A stretch of 64,000 nucleotides of DNA from Cyclina sinensis (lineage: Eukaryota > Mollusca > Bivalvia > Venerida > Veneridae), in NCBI GenBank assembly GCA_012932295.1, contig JAAONU010000009.1:11759535-11823534 (forward strand), in the 5' to 3' direction. Every line of letters starts with the position of its first letter. Within the stretch, counting starts at the first letter, position 1. Below, one piece after another: positions 35,394 to 45,176 of the stretch. The notes below the pieces were generated by a model. That model was not told the DNA's origin. It did no database searches and worked only from the letters and a program-made list of their open reading frames with translations. The position numbers were made by a program, and so were the translations under genes.

Positions 35394-36525
35394 ACAACAA
35401 ATAATTGAAGGTATAGCCCTTGGTGTTTCAGAGCAGCAGATTTTTAAAGTTTTCTCTAAATAAATCCTTGTGTAAAATCAAATGACCCGCCCAGGTGGGG
35501 CCAGTTTTGACCCAAGGGTCATGATTTGTACAAACTTGGTAGAGGTCCACTAGACAATGCTGCACACCAAATATGTAAACTCTAGACCTTGTGGTTTCTG
35601 ACAAGAAGATTTTTATAACTTTTCTTATATCACTCTATGTAAAACATAGACCCCTGGGGCGGGCCTTTTTTGACCCAGGGGCTATGATTTGAACAAACTT
35701 GGTAGAGGATATAGTAGACAATGCTGTACACCAAATATCTTAACTCTAGGCCCTGTGGTATCTGAAAAAAGGTTTTTCAAGTTTTTCCTATATAACTCTA
35801 TGTAAAACATGTGAGCACTGGGGCGGGGCCATTTTTGACCCAGGGGCCATGATTTGAACAAACTTGGTAGAAGTCCTCTTGACAATGCTACATACAAAAT
35901 ATCTAAGCTCTATGCCTTTTGGTTTCTGATGTGAAGACTTTTTAAACTTTTTCCTATACAACTCTATGTAAACAAGTGACCCCCAGGGCAGGGCCATTTT
36001 TGACCCAGGAGCCATGATTTGAACAAACTTGGTAAAGGTCCACTGGACAATGCTGCACACCAAATATCTAAACTCTAGGCCTTGTGGTTTCTGACAAGAA
36101 GATTTTTAAGTTTTCCCAATATAAATCCATGTAAAATCAACTGACCCCTGGGGTGGGGTCAGATTTAACCCCACGGTCATAATTTGAACAAACTTGTTAG
36201 AGGTCCACTAGATAATGCTTCATACCAAATATCTAAGCTCCAGGCCTTGAGGTTTTGGAGAAGAAGGTTTTTCAAACTTTTAAAATCTAATTTTAGCTCC
36301 AGTGAACCAGAAATACAATGGACCAGAACCATTTGAACTGGTAATCTTGGTAGAGCTTCATGCAAGGAACATCCCAGGCAAGTTTCATTTAATTTGGCCC
36401 TTTGGTTTTAGAGGAGATGTCATTTGAATGAAAAGTTGACGACGGACGGACAGACGGTCGGACGACGGACAAACACTGATCAGAAAAGCTCACTCTGAGC
36501 ACTTTGTGCTCAGGTGAGCTAAAAA
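35394..36525 (+). mobile_element. B array, terminal domain and L-type 3' end
   Basis: About five B units, then the terminal domain (GGAACATCCCAGGCAAGTTTC), GACGGACGGACAGACGGTC and a hairpin at 36488-36521 (AGCTCACTCTGAGCAC...GTGCTCAGGTGAGCT) with AAAAAT. Confidence 0.8.
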
Positions 36526-36814
36526 TCTAAGCTCCAGGCCTTGAGGTTTCATAGAAGAAAATTTTTAAAGATGCAACTTTTAAAATCTAATTTGAGCTCC
36601 AGTGAACCAGAAAAGCAATGGACCAGAACCATCTGAACAATCTTGGTAGAGCTTCATGCAAGGAACATCCCAGGCAAGTTTCATTTAATTTGGCCCTTTG
36701 GTTTCAGAGGAGATGTCATTTGAATGAAAAGTTGATGATGGACTGGATGGACGACGGACAAAGACTGATCAGAAAAGCTCACCCTGAGCACTTTGTGCTC
36801 AGGTGAGCTAAAAA
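36526..36814 (+). mobile_element. Tandemly repeated L-type 3' module
   Basis: A near-repeat of the preceding terminal domain (CTAAGCTCCAGGCCTTGAGG to GTGAGCTAAAAA) with its own hairpin at 36777-36808. It starts within the ATCTAAGCTCC phrase of a B unit, directly after the first 3' end. No 5' end separates the two. S-array sequence resumes at 36815. Confidence 0.8.
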
Positions 36815-37364
36815 GTTATGAAAATTTAAGCAAAATTCAATATTCAACATGTTGGTTTTGTCATAACTGTTGTTTTGTCCAAGTATGAATCAAATCCAAC
36901 AATAAACAAGAAAGTTATTGCAAATTTTAGCAAAATTCAATAATTTGACCTTGACTGTCAAGGTCATTTTAAGGTCATACTCATACTTGAAAGTATCATA
37001 ATGTCAGATTTGTCATAAGTGTTGTTTTGTCCAACTATGAATTAAATCCATAAATAAATGACCAAGTTATGACAATTCAAGCAAAATTCAATCATCTGAC
37101 CTTGATGGTCAAGGTCATTTTTAGGTCATGGTCATACTTGAGTTATTCAACATGTAGGTTTTTGTCATAAGTGTTGTATTGTCCAAGTATGAATCAAATC
37201 CAACAATAAACAACAAAGTTATGGCCAATTTTATCAAAATTCTAAAATTTGACATTGACTGTCAAGGATATTTTAAGGTCAAGGTCATAATCATACTTGA
37301 AAAAATTGTAATGTCTGACTTGTCATAAGTGTTGTTTTGTCCAAGTATGAATCAAATCCATAAA

Positions 37365-37519
37365 CAAGAGATCTTTGTGAAACACTTATGCCTCAGAATT
37401 TTAATTCAGTATGTGCAACCTCTGTGAAGAAAATGAACAGAAACTGTTGGTGGACATACAGACAGACCGACATACAGCAGCAAAGCAGTATGCCCTCCCT
37501 TTTTCAAAGGGGGGCATAA
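37365..37519 (+). mobile_element. 155-bp minimal G-type element with a clean empty site
   Basis: CAAGAGATCTTTGTG ... GACAGACCGACATACAG ... hairpin TATGCCCTCCC...GGGGGGCATAA. The left flank CCATAAA and right flank TAAATGACAAAG join to the intact S-unit phrase seen at 37051. So the insertion lies between A and T, with no duplication and no loss. Terminal inverted repeats are absent. It is the shortest element here, in effect two ends and a microsatellite without an array. Confidence 0.8.
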
Positions 37520-37640
37520 TAAATGACAAAGTTATGACAGTTCGAGCAAATTTGAATAATTTGACCTTGACAGTCAAGGTCTTTTTAAGATTAAAGGGTA
37601 CTGAAAGTCAAAAATTTCATAACCCAAGATATAACGAAAA

Positions 37641-39284
37641 TCTGTGATTTCCAAATACATGAATTTTGACTTTTAAAATCTAAAATTGAGGTTGCCACTC
37701 AGTTTGTGGATGGCACCATTGTTGCAAAAATACATGACAAGAGAAAGCTAGACTTAAGATTTGTGACGTAATTGTGTCCATTGGAGAATGGCAGAAGTGT
37801 ACACATTGTAATTCGTAAGATTTCATCTAAATAAATTGTTGTCAGATTCATGCTGGTTGTCAATGGTTTTGTTATTCAATATATTACCTTAAAGTCTGGA
37901 TATATTTAAAACACAAAACATTTTTTTCAGTATTATAAATCGTTTTTTTTGTCTGATTAATTCTTTTAGGTTTAAAGTTGATTTACAAACATTAAAATAA
38001 AAAAAATCAAAGTCATGATGAACTTTCCTGATCGGCGAATAAAAATTGGTGTTAGTGACTGTTATTACATTCTTTACTTTTAATCCTAGGTTAAACATAT
38101 TTCAATCAAGGACAAAAACAGACCTTACTTCTTTCAGTTTGATGTATACATATTTCAAATAAAGTTCGAAAAATTCAGTTCCGAATCTCTAGAGTAATGA
38201 CATTTAAATCCTAATAAACTTTCCAAGTGTTAAAGTACTTTGTCCATATCAAGCTACAAATTCTAAAAGGACATCAATTATAACTATGCAATTTTCGTAA
38301 TGTGACTGCATAATAGCCGGTGACATATCTGTATTTGGATAAGCCACTGTTAATAGTAGTTTGATCTTCAAAGACCCGTTATAACTGGTTGCTTTCAAGA
38401 TTGACCTAATTTGCCTGTCTTGAAAAAATTGCCGCAGGCTGTCATTATGATACTAATTTACTGCTTTTTAACAGAGTCACCCGAGATAACGCCGATTATA
38501 ATTTCACTGAAATTAGTAATCTGCATAGTAAATCTTTAAAGTGAAAACAATTTCGGCGGAACCAATGCGTACAAATTATTTATTTAAAAAAATACAAAAT
38601 AAGCCATGAATTTATTTAGCATATTTTCATGCAACAAATTGGTATTCATCCGATAATTTTATCTACCGTAGCAGTTATCTGATTAAGAAAAAATAACTAA
38701 TAATACTAATAATAATTTAGGTTTCATCAATTCAGATTTCAACATGTCTATCATCTAACTGAATTAATGAGGAAAATGGTCAGGATAGAGAAAACTATTC
38801 AGACTAGAGATAAGTCTGGATAATTAAAGTTCAAACTATTGATGTTGTACTGTACTTTCATGCCTTTGTATTTCTTGATGATACTACTTCTGTCATTATA
38901 ATTTGAAATACAAAAATGAGAGTCTCGCTTAATCTCCTTTCATATCTTTTTAGTTACAATGGTGCTGACCATCAATTGGATTTAAACCCCAGTTCTGACT
39001 TAAATTTTTCTATAAAATGTGCAGGTTGAAGATACTTATTATATTTCTGCATGTAGAAATATCAAAGGGTTCATCACTCATGACCATTCTACTCAGGCCA
39101 TGCTGTTAAAATGCTCTTCTCTTACTATTGTTGATGCTCAAACAGTTTCACTGATATCTAAATAGTTCTTGCTAAGAAATAGGCAACAGAAGAATGGTAT
39201 AAGAGATAGACAGACAGCCAAACAGATGTATAATTCAGCTATTCAGTTCCATTTAGGCAGTATAATATGTACAAATGTACTCAC
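37641..39284. other. Intronic sequence, nothing recognised
   Basis: AT-rich and single-copy in the window. No element ends or exons seen. Confidence 0.4.
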
Positions 39285-39431
39285 TTCCTCCAGGCTTTCT
39301 GTATTCTCATGGCTGCATACTGCTTACGTCTGAAGTCATGAAGTCTGTTTGTTTCAGCTTTTTTAACATTTTTGGTAGCTTTCTGTTTCTGTAAGGCATG
39401 CCCCTCTTCCTCTTTTGCATCTTTCCGAGGT
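39285..39431 (-). CDS. Exon of the IQ-motif host protein, IQ1 exon
   Basis: A 147-bp minus-strand exon. The acceptor is TGTATATTTCAG before the A at 39431; the donor is GGAGGAA|GTGAGT. It holds one base, 48 codons and two bases with no stop. It encodes a charged, helix-forming stretch (RKDAKEEEGHALQKQKATK, NVKKAETNRLHDFRRKQYAA) and MRIQKAWR, the start of an IQ motif. Joined to exon 14892-15029 this gives IQKAWRNHKMR, exactly spaced for IQxxxRxxxxR. The upstream junction to 39928 is also in frame (GG|A gives Gly). The mix of Lys/Glu/Gln suggests a coiled-coil or single-helix region before the IQ motifs. Function beyond light-chain/calmodulin binding is unknown. Confidence 0.8.
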
Positions 39432-39927
39432 CTGAAATATACATCCGTTGTTTATCACAATGCCATACTGCGATTTAAAGTTATCAAAATTTTTTTTGAA
39501 AGAGTTCAATGTGTTTATCTAATACATTATCATCAATATTATCACATAAAATATACATACCAGTATACTAGTAAGTATATCTATTTTACTTAAAGCCAGG
39601 TTTATTTTTATTTCTTTCTTCTTCAAGACAAGTCGTAATTTTTCACTGCCATTTAGGAACAATATTTTTAAAAATAAACAAGACTATTTAGAACAGTGAA
39701 ATATTCTTGGAGAATTTTTGTAAAAAAATAAAATATTCTTTAACAGAAATGTTCAAAAGTCATTTAGGATCTGAAGAGTATCTATACACAATATAAAGTA
39801 ACTGCAGTGCTAGACTGACATACACTGATATTACATATTGCTGATTTCAGCTGACAAAGTCATGTGACAGCCAACAAAATAACAGAGAGAGAGACAATAT
39901 AATAGCACTGTGATACCATTAACATAC

Positions 39928-40053
39928 CCTTCATTGGAGGCGCCGAGAACGGCGACACCTATATTTGGATACTGTTTCATTTTGTACCATGTGCTGACGT
40001 AATCAATTTGGGAGAATCTTCCATCATTATCAATGTAAAAAAATCTGATTATT
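39928..40053 (-). CDS. Probable upstream exon of the IQ-motif gene
   Basis: A minus-strand open frame ending at the donor AATGAAGG|GTATGT. It encodes FFYIDNDGRFSQIDYVSTWY and KMKQYPNIGVAVLGASNEG. The phase fits the next exon (39431) and is again 2. The left boundary is uncertain: acceptor-like TGTACAG before 40053 or AATCAG before 40044 both give phase 2, and an ATG at 40061-40059 would be an alternative start. Upstream pyrimidine content is poor. YIDNDGRFSQID loosely resembles an EF-hand loop with Tyr instead of Asp at position 1, so a true calcium site is doubtful. Protein family not recognised. Confidence 0.6.
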
Positions 40054-40307
40054 CTGTACATCACTTAAAATATGTCACTTCATAAATCGTTTTTATTAAT
40101 TTTAAAAATAAATTGATCCAAATCAGGTAAGTTTGTATTTTTAATTAAAAGTTTTTATGCAAAAATTACGGATTTAATGACTGTCCCCAAAAACATCAAA
40201 GCTCTGCAAGTACTTGTGTATTCACTGCATGTATCTAGTAGTGTGTTGCTACTTAATCTGAAATGCAAATCTTTGTTAATTCTTTCAACTATAGCTATAT
40301 AAAGAAA

Positions 40308-40560
40308 GGTGAAGCCAAGTGGTTAAAAGGTCGGACTTGTAATCTAAGGATCGCTAGTCAAGACACGAAATCGAACCCCGTCAGCGGCCGTGTCGGCATC
40401 GGTTATTTCCTTCAGCAAAAAACTTTATTCTCATTACTTAGTACTGGTTGGTTCCAGGGACGGATTTGAGAATGATTCTATTTTGACATGTCTTGGGCTG
40501 CCTAAAAACTTTGGAAAGTAAACTTAGCAACCCTTTTCAAACTTTCCGATCACTGAAGTC
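40308..40560 (+). mobile_element. tRNA-derived SINE
   Basis: The head resembles a tRNA: A-box-like GAAGCCAAGTGGTTAAAAGG, anticodon-arm-like GGACTTGTAATCTAAGGATC (a TGT anticodon would be threonine) and B-box-like AAATCGAACCCCG at 40369-40381. A non-tRNA body follows (TTAGTACTGGTTGGTTCCAG, GGACGGATTTGAGAATG). It cannot fold as a functional tRNA because the arms are incomplete. Ends are approximate; no clear target duplication was found. Confidence 0.7.
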
Positions 40561-41639
40561 ATCCTTGTTTCAATTTACTTAATTTGCTATTGATGGTTCC
40601 AAAATGTTCCTTGGTCAATCGCAGCAAATCTATATAAAGTATAGTATTTAATGTAAGTTGAAGGCTTATGACCACTGCATGTGCATGTGTGATGGTATTT
40701 TCTTCATGCATACAATATAAACAATGAAAACATAGCATTTCTTCAAGAAATAGATTGAAAATCTGAGTTTGTAAAAATTGGATTATATCCTGTCTATCAT
40801 GGTTGCGCAACCAGGATAGAATAGAAAAAGACACAAAACAGTAGGATTTAAACAGACTAAAATCATTAAAAGGGTATAGATTGTTGAAATCAAGCAAAAG
40901 TAGACATTTGGAATATTCAACTGCTGAATTGTGTTGCAGACGAAGAACACTTGGTTATTATCCCAATTTTTAATTTTAAAGGGAGACATATTTCATAATT
41001 TTTTTATTTTATAAAAAGTGAAAGATCAAATGATTTTTTATGAGAATATAGTCATTCATATCTGGTCATTTTGTTGAAGAAAAGTGAATTCACATGATTT
41101 CACAACTTCAATAAAAGTGATTAAAACATGGATATAATTCAAATGTCCCCCTTTAAAATCTTTTTACATCCCATCTGTAAATAACTTGATTATATCATCA
41201 AAATGTACAACATGTACTACGCACATATACAATTGTTTAGGTTAATTTATACACTCATTATTTATCTCTTTTCAAAACCATGTGCGCCACCTTTGATGCT
41301 TTGCATCAAAATTAATCTTGTACAAAGGTGAAATACTGTGAGAGAAGACAACCTGAGGACAACTCAGTTTCAATAACAGAATGACTTAGTAATTTAATAA
41401 TACTGCACTTCTAAGTATTAAAATTCAACGTGAAAATCAGCACACAGTGGATACTGTTATTAAACAAGTAATAATAATTATTATTAATTTATTTATATGA
41501 TACAAAAAATGTAATTAGAACATAATAAATACATTCTGTATTGGTGTGTTTTTTAAACTTGTTCAGGCTCAACTTGATAATACTACATTATCAAATATCT
41601 AGGCTCTACAGCTTACAGTTTGAAACAAGAAGATTTTCA
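40561..41639. other. AT-rich stretch, nothing recognised
   Basis: Only low-complexity AT runs (e.g. TAATAATAATTATTATTAAT at 41468-41487). No exon with consistent phase found. Confidence 0.4.
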
Positions 41640-42480
41640 AGTTTTATGTCCATTAACTTTAAGGAACATTCCTTTTAAGTTTGGTTTAAACTGGAACAGT
41701 GGTTTATAAAAGAATGTCATTTGAAGAAAAATGCAGAAAAAAATCAAGCTGGTGTTTGTTGTTGATGACATAGCACCCTCTATACACCTGACATCCAAGC
41801 TGGTGTCAGAGGTTCTCAATGGGACTCAAATCTTGGAAGAATGCAGAACATTAAGATTGTACTAAGGCAAGAAGTCAGTGTTGAGTCTAGCTGAACAGGG
41901 CCATGCATTGTCCTGCTGGAAAATGGTATTTTCACCGTGAACTCTCAGAAAGGGCAACACACATGGTTCTAAGATGTCATACACATAATAGCTGAGCTGT
42001 CAGATTTCCTTCAAATACTATCAGTGGTATCTTGTGGTGCCAGACAATGCCGGTTCAGACCACAACACTCCCTCTCCCTGCCATATCTTATGCCTTCCAT
42101 CTAGTGTATCTGTACTAAGCCTGGACTCATCCTTTAAATGGGACTTCCTTCCACTGGTTTTGAGTCCACCTGAGCTGTTGCTGAGACAGCAAATACCAGT
42201 TCCTACCTTTCTGGCTTGAGACATCACCCCTGTATACATTATGGGCTTTTATTCCTGCAGCTAGCAAATGTCCATGGACTTTACACCAACTGATACATTG
42301 CTGGTTGTATCCTCTTGTCTCCTGGGCAGTTCATGCTGATATCGTGAAGCAGTCTTGGAGGTGAGATGTCACTCTCCAGCATCCTGGGCACCTTCGATCA
42401 GCTACAGAGCCAGTATCTATGTGTCTTTTCACTAATCTCAATAAAGTGAAGTGTTCTGACAGGAGAGTATAGTGATCATA
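41640..42480 (-). pseudogene. Tc1-like transposase relic
   Basis: Minus-strand reading in three frames gives Tc1-family DDE transposase blocks in the correct order. They are RRCPGCWRVTS (near the HTH/GRPR part), GIKAHNVYTGVMSQ, HLKDESRLSTDTLDGRHKIW (first Asp, normally FTDESRF), YDILEPCVLPFLRVHGEN, IFQQDNAWPCSAR (second Asp, normally QQDNARPHTAR) and QDLSPIENL-HQLGCQVYRG (third acidic site region, SPDLSPIENLWD). Frameshifts and stops separate the blocks, and Trp is lost to a stop in the last one. The N-terminal third is poorly preserved. No terminal inverted repeats were found. An old, dead copy upstream of the IQ-motif exons on the same strand. Confidence 0.8.
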
Positions 42481-42595
42481 CCTGTAAGGGTATAGGAGGT
42501 AATTTAGTAGTTTTTAGCCTGTTTTTGGATACTGATGGTGGTGTGTAACCAGTTTGGAAAACCATGTGATTGAAAATAAATGAAAATAACTCAAA
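42480..42595 (+). repeat. Dispersed repeat (copy 1)
   Basis: TTTTTGGATACTGATGGTGG and TGTGTAACCAGTTTGGAAAA match 50036-50134 over about 100 bp. The other copy is cut by a T element, which fixes that element's left end. Nature unknown. Confidence 0.6.
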
Positions 42596-42815
42596 GAAGC
42601 AACTTGACACTGATCTAGCTAGACAGATGAAAAGGCTATCAATACCATTATTTACTGGATCTAAAAAGGAGTATGAATTTTGGAAAGCTGTCTTCACAGT
42701 TCATGTAGATAAAACTGAAGCTACTGCAGAATACAAGTTCTGACAGATGAGATAGTATCTCAGAGAGGAAGCTGTGAAGTCAATGGAAAGACTTGGTCAC
42801 CGTGATACTGCCTGT

Positions 42816-43375
42816 AAACAAGGGGGCCATGATGGCCCTAAATCACTCACTTGAGTCTCATTGCTCATGTTACAAGTATCATTACTGATTGTTATGAGTG
42901 TTCGTTGCTGGCTGAATGGTACTCAAATTTTTTAGCAGAAATAATTTTATTCTACAGGTCCCAGTGAACTTGACCTTTGACCTACAGACCCCAAAAACAA
43001 TAAGGTTCTTCTAATATAATTACCCTATGAAGTTTGAAAGTTCTGGGTGTAATGGTACTCTAGTTACTGAGCAGAAATAATTTTCACTCTACAGGTCCCT
43101 GTGACTTTGACTTTTGACCTACTGACCCCAAAAATGATTGGGTTCTTTTACTGAGTAAAGACAATCATCCTATGAAGTTTGAAGGCTCTTGGTAAAATGG
43201 TACTCCAGTTACTCTGCAGAAACAGTTTTCACTCTAGAGGTCTCTGTGAACTTAACCTTAGACCTATGGACCCTAAAAACAATAGGGTTCTTCTAATACA
43301 ATTATCCTATAAAGTTTGAAGGCTCTGGGTGTGATGGTACTACAGTTACTCTGCAGAAATACTTTTCACTCTACA
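42816..43375 (+). mobile_element. K-type element, 5' part
   Basis: 5' AAACAAGGGGGCCATGATGG, CACTCACTTGAGTCTCATTG, then nearly four K units (TTCACTCTACAGGTCCCTG, AGTTTGAAGGCTCTGGGTG). At ~43375 it changes to a module with a different 3' end. Confidence 0.75.
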
Positions 43376-43569
43376 GGTGAAAGAGAGTTATGGTTCTTTG
43401 GCACTGCACTTCTCCACAAGGAGATCTATTCACCTAAGAAGTTTCAAGCTGATACCTCCAGTACTTTTAGAGGTATATCGCGGACAAACAAAATGGGACG
43501 CCACCGCTGACGCCAACACTGCAGGTAATACCTATGTGTCCCCTGACTATAGTCAGGCGACACAAAAAA
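43376..43569 (+). mobile_element. 3' module with GTGTCCCCTGAC/GTCAGGCGACAC hairpin
   Basis: Ends in a strong hairpin at 43536-43563 (GTGTCCCCTGAC loop TATA GTCAGGCGACAC type) followed by AAAAAAG. The final CGACACAAAA resembles D ends. It is joined directly to a K array, another 5'/3' mix. Confidence 0.65.
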
Positions 43570-43797
43570 GACAGACCATGTCAAAATAAACACAAACAAG
43601 AGGGCCATGATGGCCCTGGATCACTCACCTGAGTACTTTGCTTGAGGGTCTACCGTTAAGCAAACATCAGATGCAACATTACATTTTCTAATTGAAGATA
43701 TTCAAAGATCTCATATTTTATACAAAAAATCCATGGGGCAGAGTCAATTTCGTGATAACAGCTTGTGAGGAGATGTAATTGAAGCCATATATTGAAG

Positions 43798-44478
43798 ACA
43801 AGAGCAATCAGTGATCACATGTGTCACCTGATGACAGCCAATTAAACAGTAGTATTGAGACGTGATTGGACAGTTTGTAGGCTAAAACTCACTTTTTTTA
43901 TTCAAGGGCCATAACTCAGCCAAAAATCATTCAACCGAAAAACCTGTAAGACATGAGCAAGTACTTGAGGTACAGAACAATCCTGTAACATTTCATTTAA
44001 ATTGCTTTAGTAGTATAAGAGAAATAGTCCGAAAAAACTTTAAAAATAAAAATCATTAAAGGGCCATAACTCTAACAAAATCACTGAACTGGATAATGCT
44101 GACAATATGCACAACTAGACTTATACTGATCATTCCTGTAAAGTTTGGATGTAATCGAACCAGTAGTTTCTGAGGACAAGTTTTGTGACGGACAGACAGA
44201 CATACGGATTGACAGACAGACAGACAGATGATGGGGAAGTGATCCCCATATGTCATGGCTACTTTGTAGCATGTCTCAGCTACTGTGAAGCCTGCAACAC
44301 AAAATTCATTATTTGGCCAAAACACCTTTTCCATTCAAGGGCAATAACTCGGCCAAAAATCATTCAACCAAAAAACCGTTAGATATGCGCAAGTACTTGA
44401 GGAACTGATCAATCCTGTAAAATTTCATTCAAACTGTGTTAGTATGTTAGCGAAGTAGTCAGGACAAACTTTAAAAAT
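43798..44478 (+). mobile_element. D-family element
   Basis: 5' ACAAGAGCAATCAGTGATCA then CATGTGTCACC. Modules with AAGGGCCATAACTCAGCC; GACAGACAGACAGACAG at 44210; a first 3' end at ~44303 (CCTGCAACACAAAATTC); then a further half module to 44478. Confidence 0.75.
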
Positions 44479-45176
44479 AACAAGGGTGACCAGTGATCAC
44501 ATGTGTCGTGTGACAATAGTCAATTAAACAGTAGTATTGAGACGTGATTGGACAGTTTGTAGGCTAAAACGCATTGTTTTATTCAAGGGCCATAACTCAG
44601 CCAAAAATCATTCAACCGAAAAACCTGTAAGACATGAGCAAGTACTTGAGGTACAGAACAATCCTGTAACATTTCATTTAAATTGCTTTAGTAGTATAAG
44701 AGAAGTAGTCCGGACAAAAATAAAAATCATTAAAGGGCCATAACTCTGACAAAAATCATTGAACTGGAAAATCTTGAAGATATGCACAACTAGACTTGGT
44801 ACTGATCATTCCTGTAAAGTTTGGATGAAATCACACCAGTAGTTTCTGAGGAGTAGTCCGGACAAGTTTTGTGATGGATGGACGGACAGACGGATGACGA
44901 AGAAGTGATCTCTGTATGTCGCGGCTACTTCGTAGCAGGCAACACAAAAATCATAAAAGCGCCATAACTGTCACAAAAATCACTGGACTGGAAAATGCCG
45001 ACGGTATGCACAACTACACTTGTCGCACCAGTGGTTTCTGAGGAGTAGTCCAGACAAGTTTTGTGATGGATGGACAGACATATGGACAGATGGACAGATG
45101 GATGGATGGACAGACAGATGACGGAGAAGTGATCCCTACATGTCGCGGCTACTCCGTAGCAGGTGACACAAAAACC
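44479..45176 (+). mobile_element. Second D-family element with two 3' ends
   Basis: 5' AACAAGGGTGACCAGTGATC. First 3' end at ~44950 (GGCTACTTCGTAGCAGGC then AACACAAAAATC); a second, shorter module with GATGGATGGATGGACAGAC and its own 3' end at ~45174 (GGCTACTCCGTAGCAGG, TGACACAAAAAC). Adjacent to and oriented like the previous D element. Confidence 0.75.

Larger units (their letters stand above)
28908..37640 (+). mobile_element. S-family array, interrupted by a LINE, an L/K composite and a G element
   Basis: 5' region ACCATGCTCAACTTTTTCC at 28910, then ~150 bp S units at 28990-29838, 32510-32984, 36815-37364 and 37520-37640. The gaps are filled by a LINE (29839-32509), an L/K composite (32985-36814) and a 155-bp G element (37365-37519). 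S units resume in the same orientation after each, so this is one older array with three later insertions. No 3' hairpin; it fades at ~37640. Confidence 0.7.
15030..39284 (-). other. 24.3-kb intron of the IQ-motif gene
   Basis: Defined by the donor GGAGGAA|GTGAGT at 39285/39284 and the acceptor TTTCAG ending at 15030. Both sides split the codon after base 2. Almost all of it is transposable-element sequence, described separately. No other exon with compatible phase was found inside, and direct joining rebuilds a perfect IQ motif spacing. Confidence 0.65.

Noticed and set aside
40308..40390. Functional tRNA gene (threonine-like anticodon)
   Set aside because: Acceptor and T arms do not pair, and SINE-type sequence continues after the B-box region.
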